DNA from: Flavobacteriaceae bacterium
GTDB lineage: Bacteria > Bacteroidota > Bacteroidia > Flavobacteriales > Flavobacteriaceae
NCBI GenBank assembly: GCA_947459635.1
Contig: CANHEA010000020.1
Location: forward strand, 1 to 36,975
Reading direction: 5' to 3'
DNA: 36,975 nucleotides
The first letter of the stretch is position 1, and the number at the start of each line of letters is the position of its first letter. Below the pieces are notes generated by a model. The model did not search any database and was not told where the DNA came from. It worked only from the letters and a program-made list of their open reading frames with translations. Positions 25,604-35,600 of the stretch are shown in pieces. A program made the position numbers and the translations under genes.

Positions 25604-26834
25604 CTTGTTTCGAAAAATGCCTCTCAGCAACTATTATAATTAGAATAAACACCACAATGTTTGAAAGTGTATTGGTCATAATGGCTCCAAATAAGCCGAA
25701 TTTTGGTAAAAATAGCACTATCGAAATAATATTTGTTAAGGCTCCAGCTAACATAATATAAAAACGCTGTTTTTGTTTGTTTAACAAAACTAGCATCATT
25801 TCATAACCAGAACACAAAAAGCTGGTAAAGATAATGGTTAATATACAAACTAATGATTTTTGAATTTCTTCGTTATACTCCAAACCTGTAATTAGTTTGA
25901 TGATGGGTTCTCCAAAAAAATAAATTCCCAATAATCCTACTAATAAGAGTGCCGAAAATGGAAAGTGTAGTTTTCTAAATGCAGGTCTTATTTTGTCGGT
26001 AGGAACTGACTTTAGATGACTTAATAGTACTTGCGAAACGGCTACATTTACTAAGGCAAATGGCGCTATCAAAATTAGCAATGCTCTATATTCTCCATAA
26101 ACCTTGTTACTTATTACGTAAAACAGAATCAGCATTCCTCCTTGAGAGTAAATTGCCGTTACAATTTCTTGCAAACCAAAGTAAAATCTTCTGTAAAAAC
26201 TATTTTTAAGACTTAGTGTGGTAAGATTTATGTTTGAATAGAGTTGCTTGAAATCTAGTTCGCTAGAAAATTTCATTGCTAGCCGAAGCATCAAAGCATT
26301 TACAAAAATTAAAATTAGAAGAATCAACATGACGGAAATGGGGCCTACGAAATATAAGTAGGCACATAATAGTAAGACCAATAATGAAAAAACGCTGAAT
26401 ATCTTCAGTTCAAAGGAAAAATTACCAATTCCTTTTATAAAAGAAAAAATAATTGCATTTATACTTAATATCAAACTCAACACTAGCCCAAGTGGAATCA
26501 AATCTTTGTTCGGCAATTGTGGATTTACTAGAGCAATATAGGTTAGAAAAGTCACCAATGACACAAAAAACAAAAACAAGATAATACTGATAGAATTTGC
26601 CAATTCTTGATACCCTTTCTTCGATTGCTCCGATTTATTTATCAAATAAACTGGGCTTCCAAAAGGAAGGATGGCAACCATAAAATTAGAAATTGAAAAG
26701 ACAAAAGAAAAAACCGCAAACATATTAATGCTGAGTGTTTTCAATAATATGATAGACAAAAACCATCTGGACCCAAACTGAAGACCTTGCGAAATATTAT
26801 TTAGAAAAATTTTTCTTAAGAAATTTGATGTCAT
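25578..26834 (-). CDS. Wzx-type polysaccharide flippase
   Basis: A 418-residue membrane protein with about twelve hydrophobic helices and small basic loops, as in the MOP/MATE flippase superfamily. Segments include FLRKIFLNNISQGLQFGSRW near the start, typical for Wzx, and GYEMMLVLLNKQKQRFYIM in the second half. It would carry the lipid-linked repeat unit across the inner membrane for polymerisation or ligation. Its ATG overlaps the epimerase stop (ATGA), and its end overlaps the GT4 gene by 26 bp. Confidence 0.88.
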   Translation of the reverse strand: MTSNFLRKIFLNNISQGLQFGSRWFLSIILLKTLSINMFAVFSFVFSISNFMVAILPFGSPVYLINKSEQSKKGYQELANSISIILFLFFVSLVTFLTYIALVNPQLPNKDLIPLGLVLSLILSINAIIFSFIKGIGNFSFELKIFSVFSLLVLLLCAYLYFVGPISVMLILLILIFVNALMLRLAMKFSSELDFKQLYSNINLTTLSLKNSFYRRFYFGLQEIVTAIYSQGGMLILFYVISNKVYGEYRALLILIAPFALVNVAVSQVLLSHLKSVPTDKIRPAFRKLHFPFSALLLVGLLGIYFFGEPIIKLITGLEYNEEIQKSLVCILTIIFTSFLCSGYEMMLVLLNKQKQRFYIMLAGALTNIISIVLFLPKFGLFGAIMTNTLSNIVVFILIIIVAERHFSKQDEYSNNNI

Positions 26835-28270
26835 TTTAGAGGATTATTTTTTTTGGCTTTTTGTTCTATAAAGTCAAGTTCTTTAGTTCTATCAAAATAT
26901 ACATTTATTTCTCGTAACGCAACCATTTCATCATTTCTAAAGTCTAAAAACTTGATTCTTAATTCTTTTGCATAAATTATCGATGGAAAATAGTACGTAT
27001 CTATAAAAGTTTCGAAATTATCTGTTTTATAATAATTTCTGCACCTTTTTCGCAATTGATAAGCCTCGCAATATTTTGTCCAATTATTATTTTTGTCCAG
27101 ATAATATACCTCGAAATTTCTTGGAGATGAATCTTCTGATATTGCGTAAAATGTTATCGCTTCAATATCTTTTACTTCCGCCTCTTCTGAGACTACATGT
27201 GAAGAAATGCTATTAAAAGCATTAAACTTTATCGTCAAATCTGTTCCCTTTTGATTGGTACTCCAATAATTTCCATAGCTCCACAATCCATCATCTAGTT
27301 TATCAACGCCATAATTTATTGGTTCTATACTGCTAGATGCCTCTATTTTAATAAATTTATTTACGTTATAAAAATCCGTAACTTTTTCTGTGTCATACTT
27401 TAAGAATTTGTGAGCATATTCTTTAAATATTGATTCCTTTGTCCAAACAAAAAGTGTTAATAATTGATATATTTCTAATTCATGATAGTGATCAGGATCA
27501 TCATTAATAGCTGATGCATAGGCCGGTTGATCATAGTTTACTTTGCTATAGTAACTTGTAAAAGCGGCATCATATTCGTTTATTTTGGCTTTTAAGCTGT
27601 CAATTCCAATATCAAAGTACTTTTTAGCTTCTTTATTTCCTGTTGTTTTATAGCTATAATATAATCCCGACAAAGAAAACATATAACCATTCAAAACATG
27701 AGAGTTTGGGTCTGCATATTCTTCGTAATAAATAGAGTTCCCCCAAAGACTTTGGACACCGCCCTTTTCTATTGTTGCACCGAAAGATTTTACCATTTTG
27801 TTTGCAATGTCTAAATAGATTTTTGCTTTTGTTAGCGAATAAGCCTCAATCATTACGCCAATACCAAATCCTTGAGACATTGCTGAACCACATGGCGGCT
27901 TTAATTTATAAGGTTTGACAATAAAGTCATATTGCAATACGGCGAAATCATCTATATAAACTATATTTTCTTTAATAAATTTAGCAATTTTCAAAAAAGA
28001 AGCTTTGCTTTTTGGGTTTTTAGTTTCAACATAGTTGGCATAATAATGCAACGCAATTTGTGTGTATTGAATTGGATAATAGTGATGTTCATTTTCATAT
28101 AATAACATTGGAATTTCGTTCGAATCCCGAAAAACACTGTTAAACTTATCAATATCTTTATTTACAAATGGAAATATTGGCGCCATTGGAGGAATTGCCT
28201 TTTCTACTTTTCTATTCGCATTGCAATTAATACTTACTAATATTAGCAACAACAGTCGAACTAATTTCAT
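26831..28270 (-). CDS. Secreted D-glucuronyl C5-epimerase-like protein with discoidin-like domain
   Basis: A 479-residue exported protein, first gene of the operon. A hydrophobic signal ends at Cys16 (LVSINC), a probable but atypical lipobox. Residues about 60-295 match the D-glucuronyl C5-epimerase C-terminal family (PF06662): CGSAMSQGFGIGVMIEAYSL (127-146), YYEEYADPNSHVLNGYMFSL (181-200) and YHELEIYQL (262-270). Animal enzymes read YHxxHI at the last site; here the second His is Glu266. Residues about 308-465 resemble an F5/8 type C (discoidin) fold, ending VALREINVYFD. It may epimerise glucuronate to iduronate in a polymer outside the cytoplasm, or have drifted to a lyase or binding role. 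Confidence 0.78.
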   Translation of the reverse strand: MKLVRLLLLILVSINCNANRKVEKAIPPMAPIFPFVNKDIDKFNSVFRDSNEIPMLLYENEHHYYPIQYTQIALHYYANYVETKNPKSKASFLKIAKFIKENIVYIDDFAVLQYDFIVKPYKLKPPCGSAMSQGFGIGVMIEAYSLTKAKIYLDIANKMVKSFGATIEKGGVQSLWGNSIYYEEYADPNSHVLNGYMFSLSGLYYSYKTTGNKEAKKYFDIGIDSLKAKINEYDAAFTSYYSKVNYDQPAYASAINDDPDHYHELEIYQLLTLFVWTKESIFKEYAHKFLKYDTEKVTDFYNVNKFIKIEASSSIEPINYGVDKLDDGLWSYGNYWSTNQKGTDLTIKFNAFNSISSHVVSEEAEVKDIEAITFYAISEDSSPRNFEVYYLDKNNNWTKYCEAYQLRKRCRNYYKTDNFETFIDTYYFPSIIYAKELRIKFLDFRNDEMVALREINVYFDRTKELDFIEQKAKKNNPLK

Positions 28271-29057
28271 TTCATTTAAATTAATTAATGATTTTTTTGA
28301 AATCTAAACAGTTTTTACAATTGGTGTTGATTTTCTTTTTCTTTCAAGAACGAATTTCCCATTAATACCTTCTGGGGTTTTTATTAAAAAAAACACATCA
28401 GAATTTAGCGTTCAATTGTTTTTCATTTGAATTTTACTAGTTAATGAAATGATTAAAATCTGTGCTTTAATGAAAGTCCAAAAACTAAATTTTATTCCAA
28501 CCACTACAACAATTGCCTTTGTGTTTTGGTTTCCTTAATAATTTACCATCACCTTTTTACTACATAAACTATACAGTTCCCTTTTAGCTTACCGAAGGGC
28601 AAATGTATGTTTTTTATCTCTTAGTTGATGTGAAATAAACTAAATGCACCGTTGAAAATCTTCATTTATTGCAGATAAAACAGGAGTCTAAAGTCTATTT
28701 TTTTGTTATAAACCGCAAAAATATCATAGAAATTATAGCCTTACACTTAGGGGCAAACGCAAAAGAATTCACGTTTATTTGGTTTGTCTTCTAGCTACAT
28801 CATGCTTCTAATATTATAGTTTACCATTTTGTATTCACGCTCTTCTGATTTTTCTTTAATGTGTATCCGCCGCTGCAATCCATTTTTGTCTTATTTCTAG
28901 ATTTTGTTTAACCAACGTCAAAACTACTAGTGAATTTGTTTTTTTTCTAAAATTTCTGCATTTCAAAGAGAATTTTCGCTTTGTATCGATAATTTATCGC
29001 ATTTCATTAACAATTACATAATTTCACGGCCTTATTAATCAATACTTTAAAAAAGTC
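28271..29057. other. 787-bp AT-rich gap between divergent operons
   Basis: No open frame with family features is seen. On the minus strand it holds the likely polysaccharide operon promoter (28607-28600) and a weaker candidate (28723-28716). This leaves a leader of about 325 nt before the epimerase ATG. On the plus strand no good TAnnTTTG box is seen for the CotH gene; TCGCTTTG near 28979 is one mismatch from consensus. I see no tRNA, terminator or repeat here. Confidence 0.6.
28600..28607 (-). promoter_or_regulatory. -7 box for the polysaccharide operon
   Basis: TACATTTG followed by C on the minus strand, identical to the -7 box of atpB in this window. No -33 TTG is found at the right distance. 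If used, the transcript has a leader of roughly 325 nt before the ATG at 28270, long for this genome. A second candidate, TATTTTTGC, lies at 28723-28716. Confidence 0.5.
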
Positions 29058-32000
29058 ATGAAAAAAATTACCCCGTTTTTTATCACTTTGCTTTTACTGT
29101 GCTTGTCTCACACAACTAACAGTCAAAACATTGTAATTAATGAAATCTTAACCTCTAACTCCATTATCAATCAAGACGAAGATGGTTCTTATCAAGATTG
29201 GATTGAAATTCGTAACAATGGTGCTACAACCGTCAATTTGCATAATTACGGATTGTCTGATGACGTCGCTATACCTTTCAAATGGAGCTTCCCAACTGTT
29301 TTCTTAGGTGCAGGTCAATATATGCTCATTTGGTGCTCCGATAAAGATAGAGCTATCCCAGGAAGCCCGCTTCACACCAATTTTAAGATTAGTTCGGCAG
29401 GTCAAACTCTTGTCTTGACGACTGATGCTGGATTAACCCTAGACACCGTTACAACGCCAGCAATGCTTCAGAATATTTCTTACGGACGCATTCCAAATGG
29501 CACTGGTCCTTTTCAGTTTTTTAATGTGGTTACTCCAGAGGCTGCCAACGGTAGTGTTGCCTATACTGAAGCGCTATCGCCTCCAACATTCTCTCAAGAG
29601 TCTGGGATTTTAAGTGCTAATTTTGATTTGACTTTATCGACAGCCGTTCCAGGATCAACAATCTTATATACATTAGATGGCTCTGAACCTCAATTATCTA
29701 ATTTAGGCGGGACTACTTACACTTATAAAAATCAATACCAACAAGTTAATTCAGCACAGCCAATAGGTCCGCTTTTGACAAATAGTTTTAGAACTTATCA
29801 ATATAGTGCACCAGTAGCAATTGCAGATCGTTCTTCACAACCCAACAAAATTTCTGCGATGTCTACTACTTTCTATTTTAATCCTACTTATATGCCGACC
29901 TCGCCTGTTTTCAAAGGAACTGTTGTTCGTGCCAAATTAGTAAAACCAGGAGCGCTTGAAAGTAAGACGGAAACAAAAACCTATTACATTTCGCCTTCAG
30001 GAACCAATCGTTTTACTTTACCTGTGTTAAGTTTAAGTCTTGATGAAAATAAATTATTCGACTACAATTCAGGTATCAGTGTAGCTGGAGTCGACTTTGA
30101 TAATTGGAGAAGCGCCAACCCAGATGCAGACCCAACTTACGAAGCGGACAATGCCAATTACTGGCGAAAAGGTATTGCCAACGAAAAGGTGGCTAATATG
30201 ACTTATTTGGTAAATGGTGTGGAAGTTCTTAATCAAGATATTGGTATTCGAATTCACGGTGGTGTTACGCGATCTTTTAGAAGCAAATCCTATAATCTGT
30301 ATTCGCGTGCCGAATATGGCAAAGACAATATGCATTATAATTTCTTCTCTAATCTAACCGAAAATCGTTTTACAAACTTAGTTTTACGAAATTCTGGAGG
30401 TGACTTTATTCATACCATGTTTAGAGATGCGTTATGCCATGCTTTAGTAAGAAACCTTAATTGTATTACTGAATCTTATCAGCCAACAGTTTCTTTTATC
30501 AATGGTGAGTATAACGGAATACTGAATCTTCGTGAAAAATACGACGACAATTATTTTTCCCGTACGTTCAATATTTCTGGAAATGAATTAGATTACTTAG
30601 CCGATCGAGGTCTTGCAGATTATGGCAACGTTGTTTACGGAGACGATGTTCATTACCAATCAATGCTGTCCTATTTGAATACCAATAGCATGGGCATTCA
30701 ATCGAACTATGATTACATCAAAACTCAATTGGATCCAGACAGTTTTAGCGACTACGAAATCACAAACATCTATCTTCAAAATGTAGATTGGCCAGGGACA
30801 AATATCGAATATTGGAGAAAGAAAACCGCAAGCTACATTCCAGATGCTCCTTACGGTCACGACGGAAGATGGCGTTGGGCGCTTCACGATTTAGATGATA
30901 CTTTTAGTTTGGCAGCTGGTCTAGACATTAACTTAAACACGCTAGCTTTAGCAACGGAGCCAAACGGACCTGATTACCCAAATCCAGCATGGTCAACTTT
31001 CGTTCTTAGAAAACTGTTGGAAAGTCCAGTTTATAGAAATGACTTTATCAATCGTTTTGCTGACTTAATGAATACAACCTTCCTTCCAACAAGAGTGGTG
31101 AATATGCTTGATGTGATGAAGTCTAATATTGAGCCTGAAATTGCAGAACACATTGCGAGATGGAAACTACCTGAAACGGTGGCTAACTGGCAAGTTTATC
31201 TGCAACAAGAACGTAATTTTGCTAACCAAAGACCTGCTTATCAAAGAAACCATATTCGTTCTCAATTTGGAATCGCATCAAATATTAATGCAACATTAGA
31301 TGTGTCGAATGAAGCACACGGTTATATCAAAATTAATACAATCGAGATCAAACCTGGAACACCAAGTATCGAAACCAATCCGTATCCTTGGACAGGCGTT
31401 TACTTTTCGAATATTCCAGTTACATTGAAAGCGATTGCTAAACCTGGTTTTGTATTTAGTAACTGGACTGGTGCTTCATCAAGTAACAATCCTGAAATTA
31501 CAATTTCCTCTGCAGATAGTTTTGCTGTAACTGCTGTTTTTGTTCCAGAAGTTATGCCTTCAAGTCAACCGATATACTTTTGGATGATGAATTCAGCCAT
31601 TCCGAATAACATTCCTCTTGAAACGCTAAGTACAACATTCAAAGCTGGAGCAATTGATGGTGTGATACAATATCAATCATGTTTGGTTGGTTATCCTTTT
31701 ACTGCCGCCGATTTGGTAAATTGGAGAAAAGCTTCAATGGAACGTAGAAACAGCCCGACAAATATCAATTATATTCCACTTGCTAACAATGATTTGACAT
31801 TTGCAGCGAGTGATATGAAAGGTTTACAAATTAAAGAACCTTTGCAAAATGGTAGTCTAGGAAATACAATGGTCTTCAACTTTCCAACAAATGTAAAAAA
31901 AGACATTAAGTTTTCATTTGCAGCCATCAACGAATTGACCAATGCAACGGCAATTCTAATTGACTATGCAACTAATGCTGGAGCACCTGTTTGGTTGACT

Positions 32001-32447
32001 GCTGGATTGGCTTCAAGCACATTGCCTTTAACTGGCACTTATCAATTATTTGATATTGATTTCTCGTCTATAACAGCAGCCAACAACAATCCCGATTTCA
32101 AAATTCGTCTTCGTTTTACAGGAATCAATATGACCGCAGACACTGGCGCAAGAATTACTTTCAATAATATTGCGGTTCATGGTACAGAAATGACATTAGC
32201 AGTAGCACAAAGTAATGTTCAATTATTTTCTGTTTATCCAAACCCAGCCTCTGAAGTAGTAAATGTGGTAGGCATTAATCAAATTGGTGTCGTCAACTAC
32301 AAAATCTTTGCTATCGATGGCAAACAAATAAAAGAAGGCAAAGTAGAAAATTCACAAATTGATTTAACTTCATTGTCCAACGGATTGTATTTACTGCAAT
32401 TAGAAACTGAAGGTAAAATAGAAATCAAAAAAATAAGTAAAAAATAA
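29058..32447 (+). CDS. Secreted CotH kinase protein with lamin-tail domain and T9SS signal
   Basis: A 1129-residue exported protein. A signal peptide (1-22) is followed by a lamin-tail domain (about 24-165, from IVINEILTSNS). A chitobiase-C-terminal-like Ig fold follows at about 173-315 (ILYTLDGSEPQLS). The CotH kinase domain spans about 325-640, including NLREKYDDNYF and GHDGRWRWALHDLDDTF with the acidic metal residues. An InlB-type beta repeat comes next (VFSNWTGASS), then a beta-rich domain and a T9SS type A sorting domain (VYPNPASEVVNV to the end). CotH proteins are atypical kinases; the secreted Bacteroidota forms have no known substrate that I can name. It is probably cell-surface or released. 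A terminator follows. Confidence 0.9.
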   Translation: MKKITPFFITLLLLCLSHTTNSQNIVINEILTSNSIINQDEDGSYQDWIEIRNNGATTVNLHNYGLSDDVAIPFKWSFPTVFLGAGQYMLIWCSDKDRAIPGSPLHTNFKISSAGQTLVLTTDAGLTLDTVTTPAMLQNISYGRIPNGTGPFQFFNVVTPEAANGSVAYTEALSPPTFSQESGILSANFDLTLSTAVPGSTILYTLDGSEPQLSNLGGTTYTYKNQYQQVNSAQPIGPLLTNSFRTYQYSAPVAIADRSSQPNKISAMSTTFYFNPTYMPTSPVFKGTVVRAKLVKPGALESKTETKTYYISPSGTNRFTLPVLSLSLDENKLFDYNSGISVAGVDFDNWRSANPDADPTYEADNANYWRKGIANEKVANMTYLVNGVEVLNQDIGIRIHGGVTRSFRSKSYNLYSRAEYGKDNMHYNFFSNLTENRFTNLVLRNSGGDFIHTMFRDALCHALVRNLNCITESYQPTVSFINGEYNGILNLREKYDDNYFSRTFNISGNELDYLADRGLADYGNVVYGDDVHYQSMLSYLNTNSMGIQSNYDYIKTQLDPDSFSDYEITNIYLQNVDWPGTNIEYWRKKTASYIPDAPYGHDGRWRWALHDLDDTFSLAAGLDINLNTLALATEPNGPDYPNPAWSTFVLRKLLESPVYRNDFINRFADLMNTTFLPTRVVNMLDVMKSNIEPEIAEHIARWKLPETVANWQVYLQQERNFANQRPAYQRNHIRSQFGIASNINATLDVSNEAHGYIKINTIEIKPGTPSIETNPYPWTGVYFSNIPVTLKAIAKPGFVFSNWTGASSSNNPEITISSADSFAVTAVFVPEVMPSSQPIYFWMMNSAIPNNIPLETLSTTFKAGAIDGVIQYQSCLVGYPFTAADLVNWRKASMERRNSPTNINYIPLANNDLTFAASDMKGLQIKEPLQNGSLGNTMVFNFPTNVKKDIKFSFAAINELTNATAILIDYATNAGAPVWLTAGLASSTLPLTGTYQLFDIDFSSITAANNNPDFKIRLRFTGINMTADTGARITFNNIAVHGTEMTLAVAQSNVQLFSVYPNPASEVVNVVGINQIGVVNYKIFAIDGKQIKEGKVENSQIDLTSLSNGLYLLQLETEGKIEIKKISKK

Positions 32448-32475
32448 AATAATTCTCAATAGAATTGCACTTTTT

Positions 32476-32524
32476 GAGGCAATTGTGTTACTAAAATTAA
32501 TAGTAATACAATTGCCTCTTTTTT
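32476..32524 (+). terminator. Intrinsic terminator after the first CotH gene
   Basis: GAGGCAATTGT (32476-32486) pairs with ACAATTGCCTC (32508-32518), with an extra TTAC/GTAA pairing near the loop, followed by TTTTTT. It lies 29 nt after the stop codon at 32447 and separates the two CotH transcripts. Confidence 0.88.
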
Positions 32525-32644
32525 ACGCTGTAATGCCCTGTTTTTATTAGATTTCCCGTTTAACGATTTTTTCTGTTTTCTGCCGACTAAAAGTGCGCTT
32601 TCGTCGCCGATGGCGTAATTTTATGCTGTCAAAAACAAAACAGA

Positions 32645-35600
32645 ATGAAAAAAATTTCTTTAGGGCTGTTCGTCCTACTTTTCGCCGTACAATCAATCAA
32701 AACACAAGCACAATCAGTTGTTATCAACGAGATTCTTGCGTCAAACACTGTATCCATTCAAGACGAAGACAGTTCGCATCAAGATTGGATAGAATTATAC
32801 AATTCGGGATCTACTAGCGTAAATCTTTTAGGGTTCGGATTATCAGATGACCCGCTACTCCTTTATAAATGGACATTCCCAAATGTTTCTCTTGGGGCTG
32901 GACAATATTTGATTGTTTGGGCATCCGACAAAAACAGATCTGTGGCGGGTAGCCCATTGCACACCAACTTTAAAATCAGTGCCTCAGGAGAAACGCTTTA
33001 CTTAACAAATACTGTGGGTACAGCAATTAGTACCGTTCCGGCTGCCAATTTGCAGGCCGATATTTCCTACGGAAAATTTCCCAACGGAACAGGACCATAT
33101 GTATTCTTCGGGACACCAACGCCAAATGCAGTAAATGCAACCGCGGGATTTTCAGAAGCGCTAAATCCGCCTGTTTTTTCCCAATCCTCAGGTTTTCTGA
33201 CCGCTGGATTTAATTTGACCATTTCTTCACCAGATCCTGGAACTACGATTTTGTATACACTTGACGGATCTGAGCCTGACGAAAACAATTTAAGTGGAAC
33301 GACTTATAATTATAAAAATCAATATCCGAAAAACCCTGGGCAGGCATTTGGTCCTTTCCTGTATAATTCGTTTAGAACCTTGCAATATTCGGCGCCGATT
33401 GCCATCGCCGATCGGTCTTCTCAAGCAAACAAGGTTTCTGCCATGTCAACGACTTATGATTTTACGCCGCCATACATTCCGAATGGACCAATTTATAAAG
33501 GAAACATCATTAGAGCAAAAGTGATCAAGCCGGGTGCGTTGTCTAGTAAAGTGGTGACCAAAAATTATTTTATAACGCCCTCTGGACCAGCAAAGTATTC
33601 GCTTCCTGTACTTTCCTTTAGCTTCAACGAAAATCAATTGTACGACTATGAAGATGGTATTGCTGTGGCTGGTGTCGACTTTGATACTTGGAGAACTGCC
33701 AATCCAAACACAACGCCTGATAGTGAAATTGGAAATTTTGCAAGATCTGGCATCGAAAACGAACGCAAAGCCAACATGCATTACTTCGTTAATGGTCTAG
33801 AAAAAATAAATCAAGATGTCGGCATCAGAATTCGTGGTGCTTATTCGAGAGTATATCCAAGTAAATCATGGAACATTGCCGCTCGATCTGATTTTGGAGA
33901 TGATAATATGTCTTATAAGTTCTTTGCCGATGAACCGTATACTAGTTATGAAAGGCTAAGTGCCAAAAGTGGTGGAAGTGACTTTTATAATACCATGTTT
34001 AGAGACGCCATGAATCATCAATTGGTGAAGGATTTGCGTATGGAAACCGAATCCTTTCAACCGATGGTTGTTTTTATGAATGGAGAATATTGGGGACTTC
34101 TCAACATGCGTGAAAAGTACGACAATAACTACTTCAAACAGGTTTACAACATCGATGCGGTTGACTTGTTAGAGAATCAGGGTGCCATTCAAGAAGGTGA
34201 TGCTGTCGACTATAATAACATGTATAGCTATATTTCAAGCAATACATTTACTAGCGATGCGAACTATACCTATCTCCAAACCCGCATGGATACAGATAAT
34301 TTTATAGATTATTTCACCACAAATATTTACTGTCAAAATAGTGATTGGCCAGGAAACAATATTATTTATTGGAGAAAAAAAACAGCGGGTTTTGTCGCCA
34401 ATGCGCCTTATGGTCACGACGGAAGATGGCGTTGGGCGATTCATGATATGGATAGTACTTTGCGGAACTCTAGCTACAATTCACTTCAGGACGCAACGTC
34501 AACAGTCGATGTTGGTCCAAATCCTGCTTGGTCTACTTTAATTCTCAGAAAGTTATTGGCAAACACGACTTTTAAAAATGATTTTATTAATCGATTTGCC
34601 GACTTGATGAATACGAACTTCTTGTCTTCAAGAGTTGTTGCAAAAATTGATGAAATTTCGGCAGTCATTGCGCCTGAAATGAATGATCAATACTTTAGAT
34701 GGAAAGCGCCTGCTGACAATGGCGATTGGCAGTACCATTTGAATGCAGAAAAAACATTCGCCAACGAAAGACCTGCTTATCAAAGAACGCATATTCGCTC
34801 TAAATTCGGAATTTCATCAAATATCAATGCGACTTTAAATGTATCTAATTATAATCATGGATATGTAAAAATAAGCACCATTGAAATTAAAGATGGAACA
34901 CCGGGCATCACCGGAAATCCTTATCCTTGGACAGGAATTTATTTTAGCGGCATTCCACTTAAACTTAAAGCCATTGCCAAGCCAGGCTACGTTTTTAGTA
35001 ATTGGACCGGAGCTTCGACTAGCACCAACGCCGAAATTACCATTACGCCAACAGCAAACTTTTCGATAACCGCTGTGTTTGTTCCGGATGGAATCACTGA
35101 TGTTAGTGTTCCAATTTATTTCTGGATGATGGATGGAAATATTGTCAACGGAGCACAACTAACGTCCTTAAATTCAACGTATGAACTCGCAACCAACGGC
35201 GTAATTCAATACCAATCTTGCAACACCGGTTATCCGACAACCAATGGCGGTAAATCTTCTATGGAAAGAAGAAATAATCCAACAACCATCAATTATAGAC
35301 AAACCGTAAACGGAAATATTCCTTACGCCACAAGCGATATGAAAGGACTGCAAATCAAGCAACCATTTCAAAGCGGCGGTTTAGAAAATACAATGGTGTT
35401 TAATTTCTCAACCTTAGGATATAAGAAAATCAAGTTCTCTTTTGCTGGTGTCGACGAAGGTGCCGCTTCAGCCATTGCAATCGATTATGCCGTAAATACT
35501 GGAACTCCTGTTTGGATAACCACAGGATTAGCTTCCTCCTCCCTACCCTTGACCGCTGTTTATCAATTGTTTGAAGTTGATTTTTCTACAATTACAACTG

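Noticed and set aside
28271..29057. Small gene or RNA gene in the large gap
   Set aside because: No open frame with recognisable features and no tRNA-like or terminator-like structure could be seen by eye.
30069..30335. Antisense open frames inside the CotH genes (also 30660-30887, 33446-33781, 34835-35158)
   Set aside because: They lie opposite well-supported domains and show no family features; similar shadows occur in both paralogues because the coding strand is conserved.
32593..32817. Open frame of 74 codons at the start of the second CotH gene
   Set aside because: It is in another frame of the CotH gene, whose own frame has a signal peptide and continuous domains.
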